DNA of 64,000 nt from Aurelia coerulea. Taxonomy: Eukaryota; Cnidaria; Scyphozoa; Semaeostomeae; Ulmaridae. The stretch spans positions 11,357,001-11,421,000 of the forward strand of contig CM076948.1 of NCBI GenBank assembly GCA_039566865.1, written 5' to 3'. Of this stretch, positions 36,301 to 51,300 are shown piece after piece. A program made the translations under genes and the position numbers. The notes beneath the pieces were generated by a model, which was not told the DNA's origin, did no database searches, and worked only from the letters and a program-made list of their open reading frames with translations. The number at the start of each line of letters is the position of its first letter. The first letter of the stretch is position 1.

Positions 36301-39300
36301 ATCATTATGCAATTCTGAAATTCTACCAAAATCTCCTGTGTACCGGGTGAGCCAGAAAAAAGTCGATTCCTGCTTTTCAATAGCATCAAGAATACTTGAC
36401 AGATTTGAATGATGTAAATTCTTGTTAAAAGCCGGAAAGCTAAAGTATTTCTTTATTTTATTCGTTTTTTATGAGCACTGTGAATTCGACCTGAAAATGG
36501 CTGAAAATGGGCATACAACCGCAATTAAATCGTAAGGAATCTCCTCAGCTCCTCGCAGAGAACAATATGCAAGGGCATTTTACGTCTCTCAGGAGTTGTA
36601 AGAAATAGATTTTCTAACAGATGCTGAAGGTTTTCAACCACATAACATCACAATACCCCTCACCCTTAAAAATTGTATGCTCTGTGCGAAAAGTTTCTTT
36701 GGGATGCGATCAGGTGTTTTGGACTTATTCGAGTATTTCCTATTTCGCAACCGTAACCGTAAACGCTATCAAGCAGAGTTCAATTCATTTCAATCCACCA
36801 AGTACAATAGACCTTTTAGCTATTCTATAAAAGAGCCTGGATCCTTGCAGTACCACGCAGAGATCTTCTTTCTGGAGTTTTTTGCGTTACTGCGACCATA
36901 TGGATATACCAATGTCCAAAAATAATGTTTTAATGCAGATTTATTGTTTGGTGATAAAAATTTTCCAAACGAACTTAACAAAAATGTACTCCTTCTAACT
37001 CTAAAATTTATCCACAAATCTAGTCGATTCAGTTAGAAAATTCCAAAGAACTCCGTTATAAGTCACTTAACCACAACCATCATGTTGCATGTCCCATTTT
37101 ATTTTATTTTGTTTTTTGTTTTTTGTTTTCGTGTCTCTCTTTGGTTAAATCGTGCATTTTAAAAGTCAATCTCAAATTGGATGCCAAGCAATACTTGCCA
37201 TCATGCCTAATTTACCCATCCAAAACAAAAGTCAACCTGATCGCAGATATTTCTTGTGGCAAGTAATTTGAGAACAGACCATAGTAGTTTTTAGCGCTAT
37301 GTCTAAATGGCCTCGGGGTAGTAACAGCCTTTTGCTCCTCGGGGTATCGTTCCGGTAGTATTGTATAGTAATCTGTAGGTAATGTAAGTAATATACCGGG
37401 TGAGCTTGAAAAAAGTTCCCACTTTCGAAAATTCGTAGCACCACAAGTACTTCCGGGATTTGAATGATTCAAATTCTAATGAAAAGACAAAGATCAAAGT
37501 ATTTTTGTGATTTTTCTCGTCTTCTTTCGAGCACTGCAAATATAGGCAAATGCAACTTAAAAAAGGGCCTAAAACACTTGATCAAATCGTTAGGACTCTC
37601 CTTGTACGGAACAATACGCACGGGCGTTCCACCTCTCTCAAGAGTAATAAGACATAGATTCTCAAACAGATACTAAAGATTTTCGATCCCATTGCAATAA
37701 ATGTGCAGACGATATCTCTCACCCATGAGAAATTGCAGTTTCTCTGTTGTTCTGAGTGAGGAGTCCTTTATGAGTTGATCAAGTATTTTAGGCCTCTTTC
37801 AGTCATTTTGCGACCACCAACTTTGTCTAAATTTGAATTTACCAATTTTTTCCAGTGCTTGTAACAAGGCAAGAAAAATCACAAAAATACTTCAATCTTT
37901 TGGCTGTCAAGCAAATGGTGATTCATTCCAATCCATCCAGTACTCTTGGTGCTACGAATTTTCAAAAATGGGAACTTGTTTCTGCTTCACCTGGTATATT
38001 GTAATTGTTTAGTTGATATAAATAAGCCTGGATCGAGCGTTATTTTTATATATTTTTATACGCGAGGTTCGATCGAGTGGAATTAAAGGTTCTATCGCTA
38101 TTGTGCATATTCGAAAATTCTACAAAATGTAGCAAAACATCGTTCGATTCTGATTCTTTTCAGAATAGCTAAAAAGTCTATTGGTGCTCTGAATTTTCAA
38201 AAGTGGAAACTTTTTCCTGGCTCCTCCGGTAGTTTTAAATTGCAATATGTTTCTTACTAGCTTGTTAAAATGACTAATAATGTAAACAGTGAAGAGCAGA
38301 AAAACACTAGTTACTGTAGATACGCTGAAACGAAGCACCTCTCGTGGTACATTTGCAAACCAGTGCATCCATCTAGATATCAACAGGTAGACTGGCTACA
38401 CAATCTCTGTATGCTCCTTAGAACTGATTTGTCGCTAATACAGAGACTTGTTGCCAAACAGTGTCTGAAATCGGAATAACTTGATAGCCTCGTTTTCATA
38501 AGCGCTACATGCATAAAACGCGGACCACGGAATTAGTATTTTGGTTGTTGTTGCTGCTGTGATCAGTAATCATCAAAATATGACTCAAGAAAACAACACA
38601 TTGATACCAAGTTTCATTCATGTGAATTTGAAAGAATTTTAGACAGTTTATGACTCTGACAAAATTGAGCATGGACAGTGAACATAAATTTGAAATTTCA
38701 GAGGAGTTTCAGTTTCATATATATATAAATTCACCACGGAGAGAATTATTTAAAGGAGGAGCTCTCTCAATAGGTAAACTAATGGAGGAGAGAGCCCCCC
38801 CTATCAAAGTGACCAAAGATAAAGTGACCAAAGTTCAGAGTGACCAAAGATAAAGGAAGGAACCAAAGACTTGACAAGATTAGACATTTCATCATCATTA
38901 TACATTATCATTAGCAATCAGTTAAGTGGTATCTGAAGGACTGAAGTACAAGGAATTTTCAAGGGAACTGTTCTTTATATTTGCTCCAAGTGATTTGCTG
39001 CATCAGATAGACAAACTCTCTCCAAGAAAAGTGCCACCTAAATGCATACTGATGCGAGGTCTGATAATAATGAAGCAGATATCTTGCTTTAAACAAACCC
39101 CTATGAATTAAGAACATCAACATCAATGTGATAAAGTAACAAGTACTTGTTAAATCACAAGCAAAAAATTATATCACCCTTTCCTTTTCGTATGTGATCC
39201 AAACACGGGGTGGGGGGGGGGTTGGATCACATATGGAACTTATAAAGATTCTAAACTTCTAAAATATCTAAGATTGTTTTATTTGGCAGATCAAATGCAT

Positions 39301-42300
39301 TCAAACCAAAACAACTGTTAAGGTGATAAAGTACAACAGCCCAACATTGCCAAGTAACATGCTTGCAGTTAGATAATATTAGAAATTCAAGGCCCCCGAC
39401 GAGATCAGAAAAGTGGGGGGGGGGGGCAGGCCAAACTTGATACAAAAAATTACCACAACACAATAACATGATGATGAGCTGCCTTTCAAAACGGCATGAT
39501 TTGCAAACATGTGGGGGGGCGTGGCCCCCCGGCCCCCCGGTCCCCAAGTCATCGGAGGCCCTGAAATTGCAATACACGAGCCAAATGTAAACGAAAAAAT
39601 CACTAACCTGAACTTAGAGTAGGCCTACACTACAGTGTACTGACAGACTGACACTCACTGCTGTCTTGAAAATGCCTCTCAAGTATCACAACAGCATTAC
39701 ATTTTGCCATTTCCTGTTAGAGCACAAACAAATATCTCTTCCCAGTGCCCACTTCATCATGCCAAATGGCTAGCTAAATTCCTTCAGCTTCATTTGCTTC
39801 TGCTCTTCAGGTCGATCAAGCTGCGACGACAGCGCCGGTCGCCATTCTTGAAAAACTCAGACCAAACAGGCCTCTACTTCAAAGGGAGGTTTTCCAGTAA
39901 AAATAAGTAAAGAGAGGAAAAGTTGATTGGCTACAAAAAAAATTTCTATTGTTTTAGCCGAAATGCTCCAATCAGATTACAATCAGGTTTTTCGTTCTGA
40001 AAATTCCGATTTGAGACACTCTCTGGCAACTAGTCCCTCATTGAGCTGGCCATCAGCAACAACAACAACAGCGAAATCGAGGGACTAGTGTAGCTAGTCT
40101 AATCAACAGGCAAATCGCATCTTTGTAGCGGCAAGGACATGATTTCCTTTTCTAACACAGAAATGATATAAAATAACTAGTTTTGTTGAGTCTTGTGAGG
40201 ATGCATCCACAATTATATTACGATTACAGAACACAATAAAAACCTACATTTATGAAACTCACTTAATAAGAAATTGCAGGCTGATTTTACGTCAGTGCCG
40301 CCATTTTGGTACTATTGAAGAAATCAAAAGATTTCCACGGCAGATTTAAAGCAAAGTACCCTAATTTCCTTCCAAGCCATTTAATTCCAAGGAAAATGAA
40401 GTTGATTTCCATCCACCATTTTAAAGATTTAAGCCATATGCTTCTCAAAATAAAGTTTTTTCGTGCGATGGCTCGTAATCTCGTTCCCGTTCGAATAAAC
40501 CAACAATCATTTCTGGAATACTCTTGTAGGTCTCTGATCTTTCTTATAGGTCTTTGATACAATCATATGTGAAGAAAGTTTTAAAATCAAACTTTGGTCC
40601 GCTTTGGAAAGCTGCAGTTGCTTTGAATTACGTAGCATAAACTATATAACACTCAAAACGTAATCATCCAAATTACAAACCTTTTCTTCTTCCAGATACT
40701 TTTTGTCAAATTCAAGGCAATAAAATTCCAAGGGAAAATTACATGGATTCTTAACAGCAACCTCTGCTTCGTCTCCTGAGGAATGAGGTAAGACTGGACC
40801 GAAGTTCACCATCAATTTTTCAAATTCAATTTTCGGCTCAACACCACGTCCTTTGCATGTGAGAACATGTGTGTTAACACTGTGCATCAACGATATCACT
40901 AACTTTTGACCGTAGACATCCTACAGAAAAATAAATAGTTACAAGATAGATTAATATAAGATGGTTCCATTTCAAAGAGCCATAACATTAATCTGGTCCT
41001 ACAATAGATCATTACTTAATAACCATATGAAATTAGTAATAATTGAAGGCTTCATAAAACAGAGAACAAAGCTTGAAGAAATAAAGTGTAGCAAAGCTTC
41101 CAAAGCAAAGCCCATTTGAAATTGGAATAATCATCACTCTGATACAACTATTGAAAACTTGCAAAATGAAGAACAATTCACTTAAGTGGAACCAAACAAA
41201 GACCAAATCGAATAGAATAAAGTAGCGAAACTTCTTGAAGACTCAAATCAATAGTTATCTAAAGTGTTTGGAGTAAAAAAATTTAGCAATGACCCAAAGT
41301 CACTGAATTAAAGGCGATAGAGCAAATAGCCATCGTAGCATACCTCGTCCGTCGGCATAAATTTCACTTGAACATTGACTCTTTGGCCCGGGTACAGCAT
41401 GCCAGTTGGTGGCATCATTTCAAATGTTCTCGCGTCTTTCTGCGCTTTCATTGCCTTGCGAACGGTTGTTCGAGTTCTACTTGACTAGAAGAGAGTGCAG
41501 CAATCTGAGATTATATTTCAATTGCATGACGATTGAAAAGTAAATAACGATATTTACATGCTAAGATATATGTATGTTTACGTGAAGGCAAAGAAGGCAC
41601 GGGCAGCAAACCTTCTCGAGCTAAATGATTTTAACTAGCCTAAAAGTAATATGTTATGGCTTCAATATGACCATTAAAGAATCAATTTAGTAATACTTTT
41701 ATATCCATATTTAAAGTTGGTATCTACAACAGTGACGAAAAAAACAAATTCAAACCAACAATTTACAAACAAAATACATATTGGGTGTCCCAAAAGTATG
41801 GGACAGATTTTGTTGGAGACCGATGCGAATTTAGCTTTAATCGATGGATAATTATTCTCATAACGTTAAACGATAGTTAACTTGAACAGAGGTACCTCAC
41901 TTGGTGGCATTGGTGCTCTGATAGCAGATATATCAATCTCGAAAGTTCAAATTTATATCCACATGCAGACAAGAGCTTTGGCGTTTTGGCCTAAACAAAT
42001 TCTTTAAGCACAGCGAATAAATTAACGATAGCCTCGTGATTCTTATTATATTCTATGTGCCAGAAGTCACCCTCCAGCCCCCCCCCCCCATCGGGCATTT
42101 CTAAATGTTTCTTTAATTTCAGTTTCAAATTTCTATTTGCTTCAAGAATTTGCTTGGGCAAAAAGGTCACATCTCTGGTTTGCAGGTTGGTATAAATCTG
42201 TGCTTTCAAGATTAATATGTCTGCTCTCAAAGTACAATAAATGATGTATCTACGTTCAAGTCAACTATCAAGGAACATTTTGAGAGTTTTTATTAGCCAT

Positions 42301-45300
42301 TGATTAAGCTAAATTCATATCGCTGGACCCAACCAAATCTGTATATTTTGTTCTGGGACTCCCGGTATATACTATATAGCTTATACAACAAATAACGGCA
42401 TATTTTGGAGGTGCATTGATCTCCAGCCCAATGAAACAATAATGCATGATCAATGATAAAGAGTTCCATCAAGTCTACCACAAAAGTCAACTTTGACCTC
42501 ATGCAGGAAAATAAAGCAGGCTTTTGAATCAAAAACATATGGCAGGAAGTGATTATTGGCTCAGCAAAATATGTCTGCCCTCTGCCCAAGAATACATGTG
42601 CGAGTTTTCAAAGGCCTTCAACAAATATATCTCGTTATGATCCATTTAACAGGAAAAATTCTATTTGAAAGACAAGATCCATGATTCAACTAATCATAAC
42701 CACACGGTAAGAAAGTTAAAAGAAGAAAGTTGCGTATCAGCAAAATACATACACGTTTTTTATATAAGAAGCTGGTTTATAAGCAACTAGTACTAGGATG
42801 ACCAAAAATGTCAGAAACTCTAGTACTACGTTCAAGAACAATTAAGAGACTGCACAATTTTATTTCTAGAATAATAGTTGGTAGATTACGGTTCACGTGG
42901 CATTGCGTTTGTAAATATCAAGTATTGATTGCAAAAAATAGGTAACTTTTTGCCTTAATGTGCATGGCTTATTCGTGGTGATAATATCAATGCAAAATGG
43001 AAACGCTTTGTCGATAAGAAGACTCAACTTCGAACCATAACGCGCAAGTTTAGACCTAAACAAATAAGAAACTGATTAGGAAACTTTTACTACTAAAACA
43101 CCAAAATTTTCATTCGAAATCAAAAACTTTTAGTACTAAGTGCTGATCCAAGTTTCTTATCAAAAAGTGCATCTGCAAAAAAGGAGTGCAAGAGGCAGAA
43201 TAAACTATGTACCTTTTTCTGTTTTTCTTTGTAAATTTCAGCTGTCCATTGACACCTTAGAAGAAAGACAATGCTTATTACGACACAAAATCCTTCATTT
43301 TTAAACCGGCCACAGTAATCAGATAATTCAAAGGGTTTAGAAAAATAAAGGGTGTCCCAAAAGAATTGCTCGATGTTGACCAAACGCATAAATGTTTATA
43401 TAATATATTAAATATAAATGTATACATGAGCGTATGTCAGTTACTTTATTAGCATATTAATATATTACCCTTTCCAATATCCTGAAAAAGGAGCCGCCCG
43501 CATTCCTTTAAATGTATACTTTTGTGAAATATGCAAATGATGATGAGCGTATGAATGTGCGGACTCCATGATTGAGATAACCTTGTCCCTGAGACCTTAA
43601 ATTTCCAAGTACCTCTGCGTTTTCGAAGTTCAGGTTTGTGCGAAAGCTGTGACTAGAAGACTCTCGCTAGCATTTATAATGAAAGTAGTACGGGGCTATT
43701 CTTTGCGTTTCTTGTCGATTTCAGAACTAGAAAAATAGGATTTGAAAAGAATTGTTGATGATCTAACTTTCTAAACAAACTATTCACACATATGGATGCT
43801 TTGAGGAATTCATTTTGCTTTGATCTGGCGATCTAAGAAACAACTAAAGGAGAAACTTTAGTATTTCGGCATACTTACTTGACTTGGCAATAGTTATACA
43901 TCTGTACAGTAATAACTTTGCATTGGCCACAAACCACAGAGTCAAAATCAATCATTTCAGACGACAGCTGGATGTCAGGCATTGTGATGACTCCTTTCAA
44001 TCTTAGACCGATACTAGGCCCATTTAAAATCTAAGATAAACAAGAAGGTAAACAAGAATGGCAACAGGTGCAAACAACAAAAACATTTTAGAGGGCAGCA
44101 CGAAACATCTACAAATACGAAGTGAAGGGTACATTGTTCTTTTTAAAGATGAGATTGAAGCCGTATACAAACAAGCAAACAATCTATCTGATGCTTATGA
44201 ACAGTAATTCTGAAAGAAGGTTGTAACTCATCCAGAGGGTAGCTAAGCTGCATTTCCATTTGTAAGAGTGTAGCTTCAATAGTTTGGCAAAATCTTAAAA
44301 TAAAAAACAATAATTTCAAGAAATAAAAGGCATAAAGATTAATATAAGAACAATAAGTCAATCTTACACTGCAAATTCATTCTCAAGCCTGGCTAGAATC
44401 TTGGAACAAGAATCAAATGTTGCCACTGATTGGCTTGAAAGGAACCAAATGATTGCAAATCCGGACAAATTCCATGCCGTGGTAGTTACAAAAGGTCGAT
44501 ATAACACAATTGGGTAAATACCAATTATACAGGGCAAAAAATTCAATGTGAAAATGCAGTAAGACTTCTGGTAAAAATCGATCATAGACCAACTTTTAAT
44601 GACCACATTTCCGATCAATGTAGAAAAGCCACTGCGCAGCTAAACGCATTGAAAAGATTTAAAGGGTTGTATGAAGTTTAAAGCGAAAGATACATAGGTT
44701 CGAAGATTCATTTTTTCAAATTTTAATTACTGCCCTCTGGTCTGGCATTTTTCCTCTGAAAATTCAGTAAAAAAAATGATAAAATCCCCTAGCTAGCTCT
44801 TAGATTTCACTACAATGACTCTGCAAGCTCCTATGACGATTTACTTTCTAAAACTTGGAAATGCACGTCAAGAATCAGCTGTCTCAAAACTGAACTCTTT
44901 GTATTGATATTTATAACGCTGTCTCAAAACCAAATTCTCCTTTCATGCCGGATAATTTCAAACTAAAACAAACAACAAGGTCAGCAAGGAACCTAAATTT
45001 GTTAATTCATCATAGACCAAACCAAATTACTTTCGGGTCAAAAAGTCTCCTATCGCCAGGACCACAAATTTGGAATGCTTTGGCCAAAGAGATTAAATTA
45101 GCCGAAAACATTCAAACGTTTAAAAGACTGATAAACAATGGGATGGGCCAACTTGCAGCTGTAATGTAACAGAAATATGTATAAAATATATATATTGTTA
45201 ATAGTTTAGATATTCGATTTAGATTAACTTCTAATAGAAGCTAGAATGAAACTGAATCAAACTAAGATGACAAAACAAATAAAAACAAAAACTGCAGATG

Positions 45301-48300
45301 AGCTACTACGAATATCACAAAAGACAAAGCCCAAACCTTGATAGGCAGGATTGTATCAACAGGACCAAGAGATAGATTTCCTGACTTTGGGTCGACTGAG
45401 ACATTTAATTGAACTGTTTCTCCTTGTGGCAAATTTTTTACTTTGTCGATATCAATGCTGAAACCAGTTGAAGTGAGAGCATGTCGATCAGCAACGTAGG
45501 AAACCGGAAGGCAGCTTGGATTTGTAAGAAGGCATGTCTTTGTTTTTACCATTCCAAAATTGACAAATCCAAAATCCAAAACATAGTCTGACAACCGTGC
45601 CCTGTTTGAAATGGATAATTTGCAATTATGTAAAGAATTACAAAGAATATCCTTTATCCTTCCAAAAGGAGCTATTGAACAAGAGACGTCTAAGAGTCAT
45701 CACATCTCACAACCTATAGGTCGATACCAAACTTTCTGACCTGGGCCTTGATATACTTTTCTTCTTATATACTCATGATAATTCACAATATATCTAAACT
45801 ACAAATACATCCTACACACAATCACACACAACTACACAACGATGCCGCAGGGAGCATGGATTTTCACAACAACCCTGCAGCCATTGAAAATCAACTCAAA
45901 GTTTGTTGCAAAATAGATGCCAAGTCAGACATTCGGTGAATTTCAATGGATATCGAGATCTTTCCAAAAGATCCTTCCTTCCAATACTTTAATTTGATCC
46001 CCATGAATACTGGCATTGAATTGTATGATATGGATAATGAAGTCTTGAGAGAAACTGTTCCAATTTCTTTATGAACTGCAGGGTCTTTCAGAAAAAAAAC
46101 CTAACCCAACTATAATTGACAATTTTAAAAGGCAAATTTCAAATGCAGTATGCTGCAAGAGCAAAATCAAGGCCATTTTCATCGTAAGAAGTTAAAACAA
46201 ATTTTTGGAAACATGTCAGGCCTAGAAGCAATTTGGTAAGAAACATATAGATTTGCTACCATGAGACACATTTATCAAAACTGATAAAATAAGCTCTCGT
46301 GAAGGTGAGTTTCGCTTAAGCAAATGTTCAACACTTGTCCACATCTAAAATAGACCCTTAGTACCAAAATGTCAATTTAGTTATGAATAATTCAGTGAAC
46401 ACACCCAGCCTGAATATCGTTAGAAAGAAGATAGATTATGCTTTCGGATGGCATGTGTCAAATTAATTCAAATATTATCATTTTCTGAAGTATCTTGGAT
46501 AAAGATAGGTTGCGTTTTTTCTGGAACACCTTGTATATTATTTGGTCTTGTCGTGCTATCTTTTCCAAAATAGCAATCATATGGTGGTATTCTTATACAC
46601 AATACGTAACACTTACAAAGAATTTTTCACGCTAAGTCATTTCCTTTGTTTCTGAAGTAACTGATAGCTCTTACTCCCAATCATTCCCTTTCCAACACAT
46701 GGTCAACTAATAAACAGCCATTTTCCGAATACATAAAGGCTCTTGAGAAACACCTTCAAATAAGAAATCGACTGAATCTTTAACATCCTTGTTCGATCAA
46801 GATAAATATTTCATTCTCAGTCACAATAGCATCAACAAAAACAAACCACAACACTTTAGTTTCATCCTCGTGCGAAGAAAAACAAGACAAAATTACTTAA
46901 GACGTTGCTTCACTTTTTAAAACTTTGAATCGAAATTAAAAATCAAACTTCGCATCAAGATTTTTATTACCTCTGTTTAGATTTCTTGGATCCTTTAGTT
47001 GAAGTAGTGTTCAGAAAAGTACTTTGAACAAATGTCTGATCTTGATTGATGGCCTCCGCGGCAAAATCCTTTACTTGCAATCGATCGACCTCTTCCTGTA
47101 ATTCCATGTCTGGTATTGCTGTCTATAAAGTATAAAAAAGGACTAAATAGTCTTAGATTTGCAGCAGCAATTAAATGAAAGTGAGCACATGTGCCGACCA
47201 CAATAAGGACCCAATCAATAAAAAGCTGGCTGTTTGCCAAGTTGAAGTTTGCTTCTCCGCGCGCCCACTTACTAAAACGAAATAGTCTTGAAGAAACAAA
47301 GCAGAAATATACTCTTAAAATCAGTTACTGCCAAGGCACATTAACATTTGATTGAGCATGCCAACGTCGCAACAGTTCGGATGCACTTTCGTAAGGCGAG
47401 GTATGGTTGTTCGAGTCTGGCTCTAAAGTGTGCTGAAATGAAAAGTTTGCTAGCTAGTCGTCAGATTCATTAAAACTGTTCATCATTGTGTGGGTCACTT
47501 TGCAGCTTACCGTTGGTGATTAAATGGCTGATAATAATTTATGTAAATCAACTACGATGAATCTCATTCAGAAAGAAACAGTCCGAGCGAATCTGCTATA
47601 AAATTATCAATAACTATAGCACTGTATATTATAATTGCTTTTTACAGAAAAATCATTTTCATCTGAGTTAGCTACCCCAATATCATGAGACGTTAACAAT
47701 TATCCCACTAGCCAGTGGGTTAGAAAACCGTCGCTAAGAATTAAAATACGCTTTACTTTGCCAGTCAACAGGTCAACTTAGATTCGGCGCATTTTTCAGA
47801 AGCAACGGACTTTGCAGTCGATATAAATCCTAAAAGGGCACGCATAGAGTAGTTTGAAACATCAGTAGCCTGCACAGAGCCCCTAGAGCCAAGGTCTTGG
47901 TTCTGTCGATCTCTCCACCTTAATTCAACTCGATCAGGATAATGTAAATGCCGCTCAAATTGGGACTCATACTCATGTGTACATTAAAAATGGACTATGT
48001 TCCCTTGCTACAACAGTCCTGTGTCTTTCCATTCAGAATGCAGTATCTAATGATCAATGCAGAAAATCCCTGTTTAAAGAAAACTCAAAATTTTGAATCA
48101 GGCTGTTTATTTTCCTATATGTGAGAAAATATCTGTACAAGAGGCTGGCAGTTTTTCTTATATGTCCAATAGGAAACTTCCCTTTTATATGCCAGCTTTC
48201 CTCCGTTAAATAATACTTTTAAAATTCTTGAACGATATACTGAATACTTTCAAAGGTCTAAAGCGGTAAAGTTCTACCTTTCTAAATAATGATGCATTAT

Positions 48301-51300
48301 TTCATGTGCTTTAAAATTGAGTGAGTGAAAAATAACCTTGATATTGCAATAAATCAAATTTCACAATTTTAACCATTTGTAAGAAATTGCAAAGAACAGG
48401 CTTTCTAGTTTCTTATAAAGGAGAAAATATTTCTTATGAAGGCAGGCTGCAGTTTCTTATATGTCCATTTCTCATATGCAGGGACTTGCTGTATCCTTTG
48501 ACTGACTGATCTAAAAAAAAAGGATGAACAATACCCAACAACATCGACACCCTATGCTTTGAGCCAACTTACCTCAGCTATGACTGCTCTACAGAGAAGG
48601 AGTATTGCATAAAGAGTAGAAACCTTCCACTCAATGGCTAAAACAACCATTAATCTCGTTACTCTATGTTAGCTTCCCATCTTCCACCAATATAAACTTC
48701 ACTTATAAGCCATTTTATCTGATCATTCGTAGTTACAGTGTACGGCAGGAACATAAATAGAGGTTACAACGAACACTCCAGAGACCCAGTTCTGCCCGAA
48801 AGTTCATATCTCATTCTGTAATTTGGGAAAACTTAAGTTCCTGCAAATGGAACAAAACAAAAGAAAACAAATTTTTACGATATAGCAACAGGATTATTAA
48901 TCATTGCTATGAGCTCTGAAAGAGAAGTTGCAAGGTTTAAATCCTAGACTAAATTAAGATGGTGTTCTTACCAATTCTAGGTCATTTGGTGACACAGCAC
49001 TTGATTTTCCTTCAATTTTCAATTCTTCATTACTTCTGGCACTTTCCAAATATTTGCAGTATCGTGGGTCCTCGTTGTCTCTTGGGAGATCGAATGATAT
49101 CCTTGGGAATATACCTCTGCCAGTGAGAGTTATCACATCAGGCTCAAAATGTCCAACACGGACCTATAAAGATGTGTTCGAGCAGTTAAACCATTTTTAA
49201 AATGAAGGGAAATATGCCAGTAAACAATTGAGGTAACTTAAAAATTAAATGAGAATACTGATATATATATATCTTGTATAGAAGTTATGGCACTACCTGC
49301 ATCCACGTTTCAGTTCACGTTATTAGCAAAGCACTTTCAAGCATACTTGATACCGTCAATGTATGTTAAGTTTTTAAGAAACACAAGACAAAGCGATAAA
49401 TACTCTATTCAATGTGAAACGGTCATGCACCAATGTGAAAAAAATTTCAATCTTACTAAAACAATCAATATTTAGCTGTGAACGAGTTTACTAATCCCAA
49501 ATGCAGTGCAAAAAATGTAGCGATGAATCAATATTTCGTCACAGAGCTTTTACTGGATCCACGAATTTACCGTCAAGTGAGGTTACTTTACTAAATTTTA
49601 GCTACTTTTCGTCATAATTCCGCTCAGAAATGAAGAAAATGCAACACACCTTTTTCATGTGAGCAATGTGCATCAGACGTATGCAATGAAGGTACTGTTT
49701 TCCTTTTTTCAAGCTAAACATAGGGCTGCTTGATATGTAAGTGAAAACGCTTCGGGGATTTCTGAGTCAATAATGATTTTTGAGAAAGGCATTTATAAAA
49801 TCAAGACATTAGCACTCTAACAGTCTTCTTTCAAGATCCAAATGACCTCTAGTTATAAATACAAGGACGTCTCAATAAACGTCAGTATATTTAGCACCCC
49901 TTTTTAGAAAGGATTACAAATTAGAATCTGTCGTCAGAAGTTCATCTTTTGTTGCTGGTGCGCAAATAAGTAATCATATGAGCCTTTATGAGACCAGTTT
50001 AAGCCTCCTTAGTTAGTGATTGAAGATACTAAAGTTAGAAAGGACTAGGTGCTCTAAGTCACCCTCCTGATCATAATAATAATAATAATGCATAGTCACC
50101 CGTTTGACGGTAGCAGTTATTTTCAGAATTTCTTCAATATGGCATTGTAGTAGTCAGGGGTCTGACATATGACACCTACATCAAACCAGTGTACATAATA
50201 CCGGGTGAGTCAGAAAAAAGAATCCCTGTTTGAAAGGTCACGGCTCCCTGGATATCAAGACAATGATATCGGCAAATATATAGAATGGTAGTCATGTTCA
50301 AATCTACTATAAAATTTACCTGACTGAAATCGGCCACTCGATTCTAAAATTATGAGGGATTTTCTCGAGAAAGCTTCGTCAACAAACCTTCAAAACGTGC
50401 CCAAAATCTTGAACAAATTTCAATGTCCTTGCAATGGCCTTACAGCAATGACTTGTGGACTCTTTAGCACGTGCTATCCTCTTGGGAGGATGAAAAGTCC
50501 TCCCCCTAGTATCGATGACCTATTCAGAGGGATTCCATTCTCCCAAGAGGACAAAATACATGAATCTATGTGAGTGTCATCAATTTTAGGAAGGAAAATT
50601 TGCTCATTGTTTTCATTCATTTTTGCAGGTTTTTGGACGAGGCTTTCTGCAGAAAATCACCCATGTCCACAGGAAAGAATGGCCGATTAAGACCGGGTAA
50701 ATTATTGAACCTAATTGAACATATTGGCAATAAAACAAGACAATTTTCAATATTATTGCTTTGATATTCACGGAGCAGTGGCCTTCCAAGCGGGGATTCT
50801 CTTTTCTAACTCACACGGTACGAAAAAGAATCATAAGAGCAATTGCATTTGAACATTTCACATCTCAATCTTCTCCTATCTTTGCTGACCTAAAGGTTTT
50901 AAAGCTTGGTGATCTCTTTCAACTGAAGCTTCTTTATTTTGTTTATGAATGTGTAAACGAGACTGCTCCTAACAATTTTCTTAATTTCTTTCAATCAGTG
51001 ACATCTGCTCATCAATATGGTACTCGGCAAATTTCTAATAAGAATATGTTCCAGACCGTTATGACCTATTGGACCAATATGACCCTGGAGTCATATTGGT
51101 CCACACCAATATAGCCCACAACAAAATTTGGGTCATATTGGTCAAAAGAGGGTCATATTGGTCCAATCAGAAATGCCGAATACGAGGCTAGCGTGCACAT
51201 GACATTAGGGCCTGGTAACAAATTTACGAGGGCATGCGCGATATTTGAATTAAAGTGTAAAGCATGTGTGCGTGGTGCCGGGTGCGTGAGTATTTGACTT

